Shown here one piece after another: positions 31,619-43,345 of a stretch of 64,000 nucleotides of DNA. How positions within the stretch are numbered: the stretch's first letter is position 1; the number at the start of each line of letters is the position of its first letter. The notes below the pieces were generated by a model. The model was not told the origin of the DNA, did not search any database, and saw only the letters and a program-made list of their open reading frames with translations. This DNA comes from Narthecium ossifragum (Eukaryota; Streptophyta; Magnoliopsida; Dioscoreales; Nartheciaceae): assembly GCA_963920575.1 (NCBI GenBank), contig OY986967.1:6405166-6469165 (forward strand), written 5' to 3'. The translations under genes and the position numbers were made by a program.

Positions 31619-32810
31619 ACTTGGCAGTACGTCTTGCCTAGACATTAAATAAAGCGCTGGGTGGGAGGCAACCCACAAAGGTAACCTGTTTTTAAGTTTC
31701 AATTTTTAGTTTTATGTTTTCTCTTTTGTTTTCTTTTAGGTTTTCAACCACCCTGAGGATCCTTGAAGAGATGTTCACTTACTCTATCAGGTGGCCTAGT
31801 TCTTATTTAAATTATCTATATCTCCTTTGCATGGAATTATTGGATAGCCACATCCTACAGATGTTATTCTTACGAGGCACACATTGAGGACAATGTTAAT
31901 TTCAGGTTGGGGGGTGTAGACATTCATTGAGTATTGCATGCTACCTTGTAGGTTTAATAGTGTTAAATTGTACATGAGCTGAAATTTTTATGCTTATTAT
32001 ACATGCTGCTTTCACATGGATGGGACAATACATTGATTGCATGCGTGATAACCAGAAGGTAGAATATCATGTGACTCACACACGGACACTTTATGTGCAG
32101 TGGTAATTATAACCACCAGAGGAATGAGCATGCTATTGTTAATCTAGACCATGATTTCAGCATTAGCTAGTGTTGAGTATTGCATGCAGAAAAAAAAAAA
32201 GAAAAGAAAAAGTTATGGAGCTTTAATAAGCTGTGCCTAAACGACTATTAGGAGATCTACTGAGTAACCGGGTGTTCTTGCCTCAGGAAATTGGGAGCTC
32301 GCGTAAAAAGGTAGAATCACTAATAGCTAAAAAAAATACTACTCAATGTTTTGCTAAGTAACCGGGTCTCTGCTCCTTAAGAAGCAGAGAGTGCTCGCGT
32401 AAAAAGGCAAAATGTCTGATAGTTGAAGAAAAAGAATAAGAAGAAGAAGAAAAACAAAAAGAGCATGTTGTACTTAAAGTGCGAGGGTTGGATGATTGGT
32501 CATGAAGATAGTAGTGTGTTTGGACTAATGGTGGGTAGAAGTTGCTTTTGTACGTAACATTTGTTTGTCACGTCACATGTGTTCTTCTGGATGGTGATTA
32601 GCATGTTTGATGTGTAGAAGTTGATTTCATATGTTACTAGCATGTGCATGAGTATAGGACGTTTCATGCTATGTACTATACATAGCACTATTGACTTGAC
32701 AAGGTAGAACTCTTATTATGCATGTCTACAACCTTGGACCGTTAGTGTACTTAATTATATTTTATGCGCTTTGAATTGCTAGAGACTAGCAATAAGCTGG
32801 TTGGGGGGTG
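31619..32810 (+). other. 3' region of C1 with conserved block and polypurine tract
   Basis: No envelope-like frame is seen. A block with AGCGCTGGGTGGGAGGCAAC then CCA (31653-31675) is shared with B and C2. Two related segments, each with ACCGGGT and CTCGCGTAAAAAGG, stand about 90 bp apart at 32265-32320 and 32358-32410. The polypurine tract GGTTGGGGGGTG (32799-32810) abuts the LTR. Confidence 0.75.
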
Positions 32811-34221
32811 TGATGAGTGCATGAAAGTGCACTCTGAATAGCTTTCTAACCATCTCAATTGCTAGATTATTATCCTTAATAAACATCTTTATTACTATTT
32901 TTATATCTACATGTTGCTTCACATAGTTGTCTGGAAAATGCAGGAAAAAGGATAAAAGAAGCTGAAAAGATTACATGAATCAACTAAAAAGATTAAACTG
33001 TACCTGCTCATGAAGAACCAGACGATGTTCCATATACCTTTAGAAAGATCTTGGAGTCTAGTTTCGGGGGAATTTTACGGTTTGGGATTTGGAGCTGCAT
33101 AGAAGAAGTTATAGTGTTTTTCGTACTAGTGCGCAGGGCAGAATAGCAGAAGAAAGATGCAGGAAATAAAAGATCGATCTCTTATGCATGCAGAGATGAG
33201 AAGAAAGAAGATCGATCCTTTCCTTAAAGAGATCGATCTTAGTCGGGGCGAACTAGGTTACGAAAATTGAGAAAAAAAAAAAGATCGATCTTTATCCTAA
33301 AGAAGATCGATCCTTTGTCGGACGACTTGAAAACGAATAGACCAGATTTAATCCAAAAGCTGAAGCAAAATTAGGGTTTCTTACCCCTATTTAAGGAAGT
33401 CGTACAAGACTTATGGGAGGTTAGCCAGCACTATTGGAGGAGTTCTGAAGGCCGGAATGAGGCGAGAAGACCGCACGAAGATCCAGGGTTTTTCTTTCTT
33501 ATCTTTCTTATGAATATCTTGGTTGTTTTTATGAACATGAGTGGCTAATTCCTTTGCTAAGGAACCGATGTAGGCTAACTGAATCATTCTATGTTATTGG
33601 ATCATGAATATTTAATCAGTTTATTTTCCTTGTTTCATTCATTATTATAACTGAGATCTTAAATACCTTTATCTGGCCAATAGAAGTATGATAGATTATG
33701 TTATGTGAGATTGGGCAAGGGTTTATTCCCTAATCTTGCAGGATCTATGAATGAATGAGATTTAGTCGAAGTCGGGTTCAAGCTAAGACACTTCTTGGTT
33801 CATAATTATTCTTCAGAGCTTAATGGATTCTTGGTTAACACTTAGTTATGGGTTCATTACCTAGGGTTAATTGGGGGTACTTGATGAAGACCGCGATCGA
33901 ACGGATCATCATACCAGAAGAACGAACCCTTGAAATTAAACTGAGATCTTGATTGATTCAATGCATAGAATGAGGATGTTATGGTGAAATCGGAACCTTA
34001 GTATTCATCCATCATATTTCCATCGTTTTTTTATTTCGTTATTAGATCATCTATTTTTGAGACTTCATATTTCTTATTTCCCTTCCTTATTATCTTTCTT
34101 TTCTGTTCTTTAGCGTTTCACTCTAATAATCTTTACAAATCTCTGTGGGTACGATACTCGTCTTGCTACTACACTGATTGCACCGATTCATATACTTGCG
34201 AGATATAAAATTTATTCATCA
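32811..34221 (+). repeat. 3' LTR of C1
   Basis: It begins TGATGAGTGCATGAAAGTGC and ends TTTATTCATCA (1,411 bp), followed by the ACGGG duplication. Compared with the 5' LTR it lacks most of the dyad array (about 290 bp) and shows scattered substitutions. Confidence 0.92.
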
Positions 34222-34474
34222 ACGGGCTTCGATGTGCTACTCGGTATGGACTGGTTTGCGGCATACCGAGCTATCATCGACTGTGGTCGCCGGGGGGTGG
34301 TCGCTTGGACACCCGATGGGACACAGTTTGTGTTGTTGGGGGATCGGTTCTCAGCCGATTCCTTTACTTGTGGTGTGGGGAGGCGTGGCAGCGAGCTCTC
34401 AGCCTTGTTGGCTAGTCAGTCCCTATTCGGTTCTGAGGGAGTGCAGCAGAGCAGTTTTCTCAGGATTGTGTGCA
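34222..34474 (+). pseudogene. A1 protease, C-terminal part
   Basis: This is the remainder of the split protease: GFDVLLGMDWFAAYRAIIDC then VVAWTPDGTQFVLLGDRF. The ILGMDWL-type motif is characteristic of chromovirus protease ends. At about 34474, after LRIVCNF, the sequence jumps directly to the integrase tail; the whole reverse transcriptase, RNase H and integrase core are deleted. Confidence 0.85.
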
Positions 34475-34754
34475 ACTTCACAGATGCGACATTCGTCGAG
34501 CAGCCAGTTCGGGTACTTGACCGGAGGGATCAGGTCTTGCGGGGCAAGACGATTCCCAAGGTTAAGGTATTATGGAGGCACAGAGGCGTCGAGGAGATGA
34601 CCTGGGAGTGCGAGGCGCGCAAGCGGCAGGAGTTTCCACACTTGTTTCCTTCTCGAGGTACCTCTTGTCTTGTCTTCTAGTGTAGTTGTTTTGTTGTTTT
34701 CGAGCCCTACCTTTATCGAATCTCGGGACGAGATTTCCTTTAAGGGTATTAGGA
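34475..34754 (+). pseudogene. A1 integrase tail and 3' untranslated part
   Basis: TFVEQPVRVLDRRDQVLRGK, then KVLWRHRGVEEMTWECEA, is the chromodomain-like tail of Tekay/Del-type integrases, thought to guide insertion. The frame ends at a TAG at 34678-34680. About 75 bp follow, with the purine-rich TTAAGGGTATTAGGA just before the 3' LTR. Confidence 0.8.
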
Positions 34755-36866
34755 TGTGAGGACCTGTCCCTCCATTCCTGGGTCGATCTCTTGGGTCGAG
34801 CCCGTGGCTAGTTGTGGACCGCAAGGGCAATTTGGTAAATTGCTCCTTGTTGGTTTGTTTCACACCCGCGTGGTGCACACACAACCCCTATGTTTGATTT
34901 CTGTATTTGCTAGACTCTAGGCGGGCTTGGGGATCGATCGGACTTGTGTCAGTGGTCAGTGCGGCCAACATGTCCGGATAAGGACACGAACCGACTTAAC
35001 CTGGCCCAGTCCGATCGATCGGTCCCTGGAGCGATCGATCGGACTCGAGCCCATAAATAGCCCGCGACCTTCCCCTATTTTTCCGGTTTTCTCTCGCCTT
35101 CTTCTTCCCCTCCGTTCTCCCTCCTCCAGGCACCGTTTTGGATGCTTGAAGGCTCGTTGGACTTGTGGCAACGAGAGGAAGATCCTTGGCTTGCTTGCAC
35201 GCTGGCTTGGTGGCCGTACCGCGGGGAATCAGCTGAGGAGTGCGCTTCCGATATGTTTCTGCCTATGTGAGTTATTTAGGGGGGTTTTCTCTAGATCTAG
35301 CCGGTAGATCTAGGTGTTCTTGGTTTTGTTGGATGACTCGTGCTTAGCGTAATTTGTAATTTGAGTTTCATAAGATTTGATTGAGTTTTTAGTAGGCTTT
35401 TAGCATGTTTAATCTTGGATTTTCCGGTTTCGGTGTTCCTGAAGAAAAGTCGGTTTACAGCGTGTTTTTCGGCATGCACGTGCATTATGTGGACTTGTGA
35501 TGAACATGAGACTTGTAGATCGTTGAATCTACTCTCACACCCGACCAGTTTCATAATTTTCCGATTTTCCTATGATTTGTTATCATTTTCCTACGGATGG
35601 AATGCGTTGCAGCAATTAAAGGTAATTAGTGAGATTAGTGATTTTGATTAGTGTTTTCCGGATAATCTAGCCGTTGGATGTTTTCCAGTTTTGGATATCT
35701 TGATCCCAGCATGTTTATATATGGGTGTCAAAGTTGGATCTCGAGTCTGACGTCGTTTGGACGCCGGATCGATGAGATCACTTAGCCCTTAATTAGAGGA
35801 TCTTGTTGGTTTTAATAATATTATATGTGCTGAACATATAATATTATATTATATGTTCATCTGAGTTTTCACGGTTGCTTTCCGTTGCAAGAGTTCCCGG
35901 TTGACGGTTGCGGTACCGTCGTAATGCCGGGACCCGCTGCGGATTGGCTGACAGCTGTTGATAGTACCGCTGCAGCGATCCTGTTAGACTTGTGTGTTGA
36001 TTTTATCATACTGTTGCATGCTTATCTTTTACTTACGTATGATCATAGCATTCATTCTGTTGTGCATTAGATGCATAGGGTTAGGGCGTGGGCGATCGGT
36101 CGATTGCCGATCCGAGGCTTTCGGGTAGCTCGGATTTAGCTCTAGGACGGTGGCAGGTAGCAAGGTCCAGGTTGGATTGTAATATTCAGTCGAATTTGAT
36201 GATAGGCTTAGATGACTTGAATACATATTGATCGATGATTTAGAGGTCGTGTCGGCCTCGAGCCTGGTGTTGAGGGTGCAGCCGGTGTCGGTTACTCGCC
36301 TAGCAGTGTCTGGTTCCTGCTATGGGGACAATAGTGTTGTTTTCCTGATTTACCGAGGGTGGGACCAGGACAGGAGCTCTCAGTGACGCGCCGTGGGGTT
36401 GTGGGGCCCCGTAGCACACCTAGGCCTAGCTTGGGGTGGCACTGTTGTGTTCCCTCCCTTTCTGTGTGTCATATTGTAGAACCCTACTGAGCTTTATGCT
36501 CACTCCTACCCGGGCTGCGTTTTGCAGGTGCAGGCGTCAACTCTTCTTCAGTAGCCCCTACCAGGCAGGTGTTTGGTTGCGCGACGGCGTCTAGTGGTGC
36601 TTGAGGAGCGGTGATAGTCTTCTACACCCTTTTTGTTTAGATAGTATCCTACGGGACTATCTTATACAAATGTAAACCCTTTTGAAGATTTGAATGTTAT
36701 ATTATTTCTTTGAGATTGTAAATCTTTGTAATATAAGGGTGTTTATGAATTGTTTAGGGATACCAGTAGGTTGGAGGGAACCCCTTGCCAATATTTTTTC
36801 TGCATTAGTTAGGTTTCGGTTCGCGTCGCCCGGCCCGGTTGGGCCTTCGCGGGTCGAGGCGCGACA
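34755..36866 (+). repeat. 3' LTR of A1
   Basis: It begins TGTGAGGACCTGTCCC and ends GAGGCGCGACA (2,112 bp). The GATCGATCGG dyads (34933-35043), TATA-like CATAAATA (35052), AT-rich inverted repeats (about 35816-35855) and GC hairpin are in the same order as in the 5' LTR. Confidence 0.92.
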
Positions 36867-37453
36867 CACATGATCCTGGGAAAATTGCTCTGTTGTACTC
36901 CCTCAAAACTAAACAGGGACAAGCTGGCCAGCAAGGCTGAAAGACCACCGCCACGCCTTTCCACACCACAAGCAAAGGAATTGGCTGAGAACTGATACCC
37001 TAACAATACAAACCGTGTCCCATCAGGTGTCCAAGCGACCACCCTCCGGGTACCACAGTCGATAACGGCTCGGTATGCTGCTAACCAGTCCATACCGAGT
37101 ATCACGTCAAAGCCCATCATGTCTAGCACCTGTAAGTCTAGACAGACACGGAGGCCTCCAACCTCCAAGGAACAAGATCGACAAACCCGGTCTACCCTGA
37201 CTGACCCGCCGATCGGGGAGTCCACTGACTGTGCCACCTGTATCCAACTCATCTCTAATCCTAGAGATGCCACACACATGCTAGCAACATAGGAATGAGA
37301 CGCCCCAAAATCTATCAGCACATCTACCAAAGAACAAGAAAGCTGTAAGATACCTCGGAGTACGGACGGCTTTGATGCTACATCCTGGTACTGTTGTGGC
37401 GGCTGGTACAGCTTAACGGTGTCTGGCTGCTCGAGCTTTGGGAGGGCAAACAC
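36867..37453 (-). pseudogene. A0 protease
   Basis: Minus-strand aspartic protease of A0: FALPKLEQPDTVKLYQPPQQ (linker from gag), LSCSLVDVLIDFGASHSYVA with D-F-G in place of D-S-G, and VILGMDWLAAYRAVIDCG. It ends FPRIM at 36871, where A1 is inserted; the A0 reading continues at 11679 with YDFADVF. The changed active site suggests an inactive copy. Confidence 0.88.
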
Positions 37454-38012
37454 ACGCCCTCGCTAGCCGCCTCCACCTCTGGAGCGACTCAACCCAGCCC
37501 CTTATCCGCGCCCACCACTACTCACCTGCTAGGCACTGGACCCTCCACCTCTACTGCCCTGTGGCATAGCGCCCCGCGCTCCTCATAGCTGATAGTCTCT
37601 ACGCAATTGTCCCAGCTACCCGGTCTGGAAGAACGTGACTGACGCGCCATCAGGTTGCTGACCCTGGCCTCCCCCTGACGGAGCCAGCCCAGACGGCCCG
37701 GCCGTCAGGAGAAACTGGCAACTACAGCTGAAACTGCTGTGGGCGCTGCGACTGCAACTGGAAGGGTCGTCGGCACCGCTGCTACCCTCTGTCGAATCCC
37801 CCTCTGCTTTGGGGTCTCTACGGTATGCTGGTAGAGAATGCCGGTGGAGCTGCCCAGCATCTCTCATCCTGCAACTGCGCCTCCACTACTAAGCCGCAGT
37901 TCAAAACTGCTAGGTACGTTTGGAAGCGATGGGAACACGTCTGCCGCCTGATCTCCAGTCAACGCCCCCACTCGAACTGCCATGCCCTAGATGTGTGAAC
38001 CGAGTGGCATAC
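37454..38012 (-). pseudogene. A0 gag, C-terminal part
   Basis: Minus-strand gag remnant with proline- and glutamine-rich zinc-knuckle-region DNA (about 37870-37600) and, near 38000-37960, the YATRF-like segment also seen in A1 gag. Frameshifts and stops are frequent. It is cut at 38012 by C2. The N-terminal gag and the 5' LTR of A0 are not present on the far side, so they were lost in a later deletion. Confidence 0.65.
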
Positions 38013-39375
38013 TGATGAATAAATTTTATATCTCGCAAGTATACGAATCGGTGTGATCAGTATAGCAACAAGACGAGTATCGTACCCACAGAGATTATTA
38101 GAGTAAAACGCTAAAGAACATAGAAGAAAGAAAATAAAGAAGGTAAAGGAAGAAATATGAAGTATCAAAAATAGAAGACTTAATAACGAAATAAGAAAGC
38201 GATAGAAATATAATGCATGATTACTAAGGTTCCGATTTCACCATAACATCCTCATTCGATGCATTGAATCAATAAAATCTCAATTTAATTCCAAGGGCTC
38301 GTTCTTCTAGTATGATGATCCGTTCGATCGCGGTCTTCACCAAGTACCCTCAATTAACCCTAGCTAATGAACCCATAACTAAGTGTTAATCAAGAATCCA
38401 TTAAGCTCTGAAGAACAATTATGAACAAAGAGTTGTCTTAGCTTGAACCAGGCCTCGACATAAAGCCATTCATTCATGGATCCTGTAAGATTAGGGAATG
38501 AACCCTCGCCCAATCTCACATAAAACAATCTATAATACTTCTATTGGCCAGATAAAGGTATTTAAGATCTCAGTTATAATAATGAATGAAACAAGGAAAA
38601 TAAACTGATTAAAATATTAATTCAATAATATAGAATGATTCAGTTAGGGCTATATCGGTTCCTTAGCAAAGGGATTAGCCACTCATGTGTATCATAAAAA
38701 CAACAAAGATATTCATAAGAAAGATAGAAAGAAAAACCCTAGATCTTCGTGCGGTCTTCTCCCCTCTTTTCGGCCTTCAAAACTTTTCCAATAGTGCTGG
38801 TCGACCCCTCTTGTATGTCTTGGATGACTTCCTTAAATATGGGTAAGAAACCCTAACTTTACTTCAGCCTTTGGATTAAATCTGGTCCGTTCGTTTTCAG
38901 GTCGTCCGACAAGAGATCAATCGTCTTTAGGATAGAGATCGATCTTCTTTCTTTTCTCAATTTTCGTAACCTAGTTCGCCCTGACTAAGATCGATATTCT
39001 TTTAGAAAAGAATCGATCTTCTTTCCTAAGTATTTTTATTGTTTTACAATTCAGACTGCACCATTGGTACTAAAATTGACGTAACTTCCTCTAGAAAACT
39101 CCAAATCATGAACCGTAAAATTCTTCAGAAACTAGACTTCAAGAGCTTTCCAACCATGTATAGAAGATGATCTGGTTCATTCTAAGAGGTACAGATTTGA
39201 TGTTGAATATGACATATCTTTGCTTCTTTAGCTCCACTTTCCTGCATATTCCAAATAACTTTGTGAAGCAACATATAAGTGTAAACATAGTACTAAAGAG
39301 ACTGATTAAGGATGACAAATCCAGTAATTAAAGTAGTTATAAAGCTATTTAAAGTGCACTTTCATGCACTCATCA
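38013..39375 (-). repeat. 3' LTR of C2
   Basis: On the plus strand it begins TGATGAATAAATTTTATATC and ends GTGCACTTTCATGCACTCATCA, the inverse of the C1 LTR (1,363 bp). GATCGATCTT-type dyads are reduced to a few (38930-39020). The complement of the polypurine tract, CACCCCCCAACC, follows at 39376-39387. Confidence 0.9.
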
Positions 39376-40573
39376 CACCCCCCAACCAGCTTATTGCTAG
39401 TCTCTACCAATTTTGAGAGCATAAAATTATAATTAAGCACACCAATGGTCCAAGGTTGTAGACATGAATAATAAGTGTTCTACCTTGTTAAGTCAATAGT
39501 GTTCTACATAGTACAGAGCACGAAAATGTCCTATACTCATAAACATACTACCAACACATGAGATTAACTTCTACACTTCAAACATGATAATCACCATCCA
39601 AATGAACACATGTGACGTGATAAATAAAATTTACATACATAAACAACTTCTACCCACTATTAGTCCAAACACACCACTATCTTCCGGACCAATCAACCAA
39701 CCCTCGCATTTAAACTACATCATGCTTTTTTTTTCGTTTTTGTTTTGAACTATCAGACACTTCTTACGCGAGCACTCTCCGCTTCTTGAGGCGCAGAGAC
39801 CCGATTACTTAGCAAAACACTTAATAGTTGCTTAGGCACAACTTCTTCAAGCTCCAGAATTTTTTAGCTATCAGTTGTTCTACCTTTTTACGCGAGCTCC
39901 CCGCTTCCTGAGGCAAGAACACCCGGTTACTCAGTAGATCACTTAATAGTCGCTTAGGCACAGCTTGTTTAAGCTCCAGAATTTTTTTTTCTTTGCATGC
40001 AGTACTCAACATACTAGCTAAAGTTGAAATTATGGTCCAGATTACAATAGCATGCTCATTCCTCTGGTGAGTTAATTCCAACTGCACATAAAGTGTTCGT
40101 GTGTGAATCACATGATGTTCTACTTTCAGGTTATCACACATGCAATCAATTTATAGGTCAATCAATACGAAAATAACATGTATAATAAGCATAAACATTT
40201 CAACTCATGTATAATTTAACACTATTAAACCCACAAGGTAGAATGAATAAGGTCATGAATGTCTACACCCCCCAACCTGAAATAAACATTGTCCTCAATG
40301 TGTGCATCATAAGCAAGAAGATATGTAGGAGGTTGCTATCCAAATATTCCATGTAAAGGAGATACAAGATAGTTTAAATAAGAAAGAGGCCACCTGATAG
40401 AGTTAGTGAGCATCTCCTCAAGAATCCTCAGGGTGGTTGAAAACCTAAAAAAAAACAAAAGAGAAAACATAAAACTGAAAACTGAAAGCTGAAACTTAAA
40501 AACAGGTTACCTTGGTGGGTTGCCTCCCACCCAGCGCTTTATTTAACGTCTAGGCAAGACGTCCTAAAAAGCT
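39376..40573 (-). other. 3' region of C2
   Basis: Non-coding Athila 3' region. The ACGCGAGC spacer repeats seen in C1 are at 39765-39920, and the conserved TGGGTTGCCTCCCACCCAGC block is at 40516-40537, complementary to the block in C1. No envelope-like frame is found. Confidence 0.75.
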
Positions 40574-41700
40574 CTAAGGTTCAACAAAATCTACCGCATC
40601 CACATGTCCAAACGATGGTCCTTCCAAATACACCTTCAAACGATGACCATTGACTTTGAACTTGTTTCCTGTCTTCTCATTCTCAATTTCCACAGCGCCA
40701 TGAGGAGATACTTGTATCACCTTGAATGGGCCCGTCCATCTTGACCTTAATTTACCTGAAAAGAATTTCAGTCGTGAGTTATAAAGTAAAACTTTCATAT
40801 CAGGTGTAAACTCCTTCCGTTGTATTGTCTTATCATGATAAAGCTTGGTCCGTTCCTTGTAAATTTTCGGAATCTCGTAGGCTTCATTTTGCAGTTCATC
40901 TAATTCATTCAATTGCATCTTTCTCACATCCCCAGCTTCTCTCATATCAAAATTCAGCTGCTCGATTGCCCAATACGCCTTATACTCCAACTCCACAGGT
41001 AAATGACATGCTTTTCCAAACACAATTCGATAATGGCTCATACCAATAGGGGTCTTATAAACGGTGCGATACGCCCAAAGAACATCATTCAATTTCACTG
41101 CCAAGTCCTTCCTTGTAGTGCCAACAACTCGTTCCAAGATCGTCTTTATTTGCATATTGCTCACCTCTACTTGCCCCGACGTTTGAGGGTGGTACGGAGT
41201 TGCGACCCGATGAGTGTTGTTGTACTTCTTCAACAATGCATCAAACACCCTATTGCAAAAGTGTGAACCCCCATCACTTATTATCGCCCGAGGTGTGCCA
41301 AACCTTGTAAACATCATATCTTTCAAGAAACCCGGCACGGTCTTACAATCATTGCTCCTGGCTGCAATTGCTTCAATCCACTTAGATACATAATCTACAG
41401 CACCAAGAATATAAGTGTACCTGTATTATGGAGGAAATGGTCCCATGAAGTCTATGTCTCAAATATCGAATAATTCCACCACTAGATTATTTGTAAGAGG
41501 CATCTCATTCCTTTTGCATATGTTCACTGACCTTTGACATCTGTCACACTTAGCAACAAATTTGAATGCATCTTTGAATAATGTAGGCCAAAAGAAACCA
41601 GATTGGAGCACTTTAAAAACAGTTTTCTTACCTCCAAAATGTCCTCCACAAGTTAATTCATGACTAAATTTTAATATATCATACTGCTCAGACTCAGAGA
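40574..41700 (-). pseudogene. C2 integrase
   Basis: Minus-strand Athila integrase. The frame 41338-40574 holds [40 protein letters not shown] and the C-terminal [15 protein letters not shown]. The zinc region and first catalytic aspartate lie at 41690-41340 but contain stops (for example near 41430). ISDGGSHF here keeps the usual glycine that C1 has changed to valine. Confidence 0.88.
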
Positions 41701-42100
41701 CAACGCCTTATTATTTGATCCGAACAATGCTTAAATAAATAAGGATCATCCCAAAAGTAGTATCTAGTTGTGGACAAAAATCGTTTCTTTTCCTGTGAAC
41801 TTAAATTAGTACACAGAACATTACTAGCTAAATAGTTGACAATATCCGCATACCATGGCTCTTTAGCATTCACATAAAAGAGTTGTTCATCAGGAAAACA
41901 TTCTTGGATGGGCTGCACATTCTCCTGGCCGGCCATGTGCTCCAATCGCGATAGGTGGTCTGCCACTACATTATCGCTCCCTTTCTTATCTTTTACTTTC
42001 ACATCAAATTCTTGCAGAAGGAGAATCCACCTAATTAACCTGGGCTTCGTATCCTTTTTGGTTAGTAGAAATTTCAAAGCTGTATGATCCGAATAAATAA
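41694..42100 (-). pseudogene. C2 RNase H C-terminus and linker
   Basis: [20 protein letters not shown], then [20 protein letters not shown], is the RNase H end. The linker FPDEQLFYVNAKEPWYADIV keeps the tryptophan that is a stop in C1. The domain is split at 42100/43601 by the MULE. Confidence 0.88.
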
Positions 42101-42869
42101 GGCCAAAAAGCAGTTTGATACCCCGTAGTTTGTGACTTTTGCAGTTTAGTACCATGTAGTTTCAGAATTATCCAAAAATGCCAGATGTTACAAAACCGTT
42201 CAGTTTAGATCCAAGGGGCCAACGGCGTCACCTGGTCTAACGGTAAACAAGTCACGTGTACCACACGTGACTTGCAATAACAGATCTGGACCGTCCATTT
42301 AAATGGACGGTGGCTCGTCGTCTTCCTCGCCATTGTCGTCCCATGCAGCGACTAGGCCACCACCTATCTACCAGACTCACAAGACTCTTCCCCGCTTCAC
42401 CCTATTTAGCCGGCCATCTCTCCCTTCTCTCTCCCCTCACTTCCACCATCGGCCTCCATTCTTCCTCTCCTCCGTTCCGTGTGCCCGCCGCTGACACAGC
42501 TCGCTGCCGCTTTCTACCCGAGCACCACTCCACCGCCGGTCTCCTCCCTCTTCTTCGGGTCTCCTCTCTTCCTCGCGTCCACCTCTTCCTCGCCGGCGTC
42601 CCCCATCTGTGGCTCAGTGCCACCCGCGAACTCGCCAAGCCACCGCACCGCGCCACCCCAGCGCTCCTTCGCCCACGAGCCGCCCACGCTCGCTCATCCC
42701 ACCACCACCACTGCGCCGTCGTTGCCCCCGAGTGCCGCCCCACCGCCGACCGGCTGCGTCCTCCACTCCGTGCCTCCTCTCTCCTTCCTCCTTCCTTTGT
42801 TTTTTTCCTTTTTCATTCCTTCTGTTACTTTTGTTTGGATTTGGACATCACTCCGGCTAGCATGGAGTG

Positions 42870-43140
42870 GATTTCGACGACGAGAGCCTCCTCCCGCAAC
42901 CACTGGCACCGACCACGACCTCGCCTCCCTCGTCCCCAACGACCCTGTCGCCTTCCTTCTTTTCTCTCTCCTCTTTCCTTCCTCCTCTGTTTTTTCCTTC
43001 TTTGTTCCGCCTGGCATGCCATCGACCAGTTCGCTGCCGAGCTCATCTACCATCGTCGCATTCTCGCCCACCCATGCCGCACCTTAAACTCCTCCACGGT
43101 TGCCGCCTTCTACGTCCCCTTCTACTCCGGCCTCACCGTC
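42870..43140 (+). pseudogene. Captured GT47 (exostosin-type) gene fragment
   Basis: Within the MULE one frame reads DQFAAELIYHRRILAHPCRT, then AAFYVPFYSGLTV (about 43028-43140). This resembles the start of the exostosin domain of plant GT47 glycosyltransferases of the MUR3/xyloglucan-galactosyltransferase type, which act in the Golgi on cell-wall polymers and have H-x-R-x-L..C-R-T..A-x-x-F-Y-V-P-F-Y-A-G-L. The conserved H-L-W after this point is absent, so the source gene is truncated here. Confidence 0.65.
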
Positions 43141-43345
43141 GATGAGCTCGCCGAGCTAGCCACCAACCCCCTGGTGAACGCTTGGATCGCCGAGACGGAT
43201 CCGTGCTTCCCCATGGAGATCGCCGACCTCTGCGAGGAGATCTACGACACCAGCGGCAGCGACACTTACACCGGGCAGCTCGTCGTCGACGAACGCGACG
43301 GCGCCGCCTACAACCTCCATGGCGTCGGCAAATGCTCTCTCTCTC
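43141..43345 (+). pseudogene. Second captured fragment in the Pack-MULE, unidentified
   Basis: The frame continues without break into DELAELATNPLVNAWIAETD, CFPMEIADLCEEIYDTSGSD and GQLVVDERDGAAYNLHGVGK. It does not fit the GT47 family and has ordinary protein composition, so it probably comes from another gene. A TC microsatellite follows at 43335-43370. Family not recognised. Confidence 0.45.

Larger units (their letters stand above)
15010..34221 (+). mobile_element. Athila-lineage Ty3/gypsy element C1
   Basis: LTRs are at 15010-16714 and 32811-34221, flanked by ACGGG (15005-15009 and 34222-34226) inside the A1 protease. The tRNA-Asp primer site, gag with a CPHH motif, the DLGAS protease and the FMDDFSVFG reverse transcriptase place it in the Athila lineage. 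About 9.5 kb of it is a Helitron inserted in gag, so the element proper is about 9.7 kb. Stops in gag-pol make it defective. No envelope-like frame is visible between integrase and the 3' LTR. Confidence 0.93.
11680..36866 (+). mobile_element. Ty3/gypsy element A1 (chromovirus-like, non-autonomous)
   Basis: The element has LTRs at 11680-13856 and 34755-36866. It is flanked by TACAT (11675-11679) and CACAT (36867-36871), a 5-bp duplication with one change, and lies inside A0 between protease and RT. Removing A1 rejoins the A0 frame. Of the 25.2 kb, 19.2 kb is the Athila insertion C1. Only remnants of gag and protease and the integrase tail remain internally, so it cannot encode its own replication. 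LTR lengths differ (2,177 against 2,112 bp) with visible substitutions, so it is not recent. Confidence 0.9.

Noticed and set aside
31619..32810. Envelope-like gene in the C1 3' region
   Set aside because: No frame over about 60 codons and no membrane segment; the region is non-coding here.
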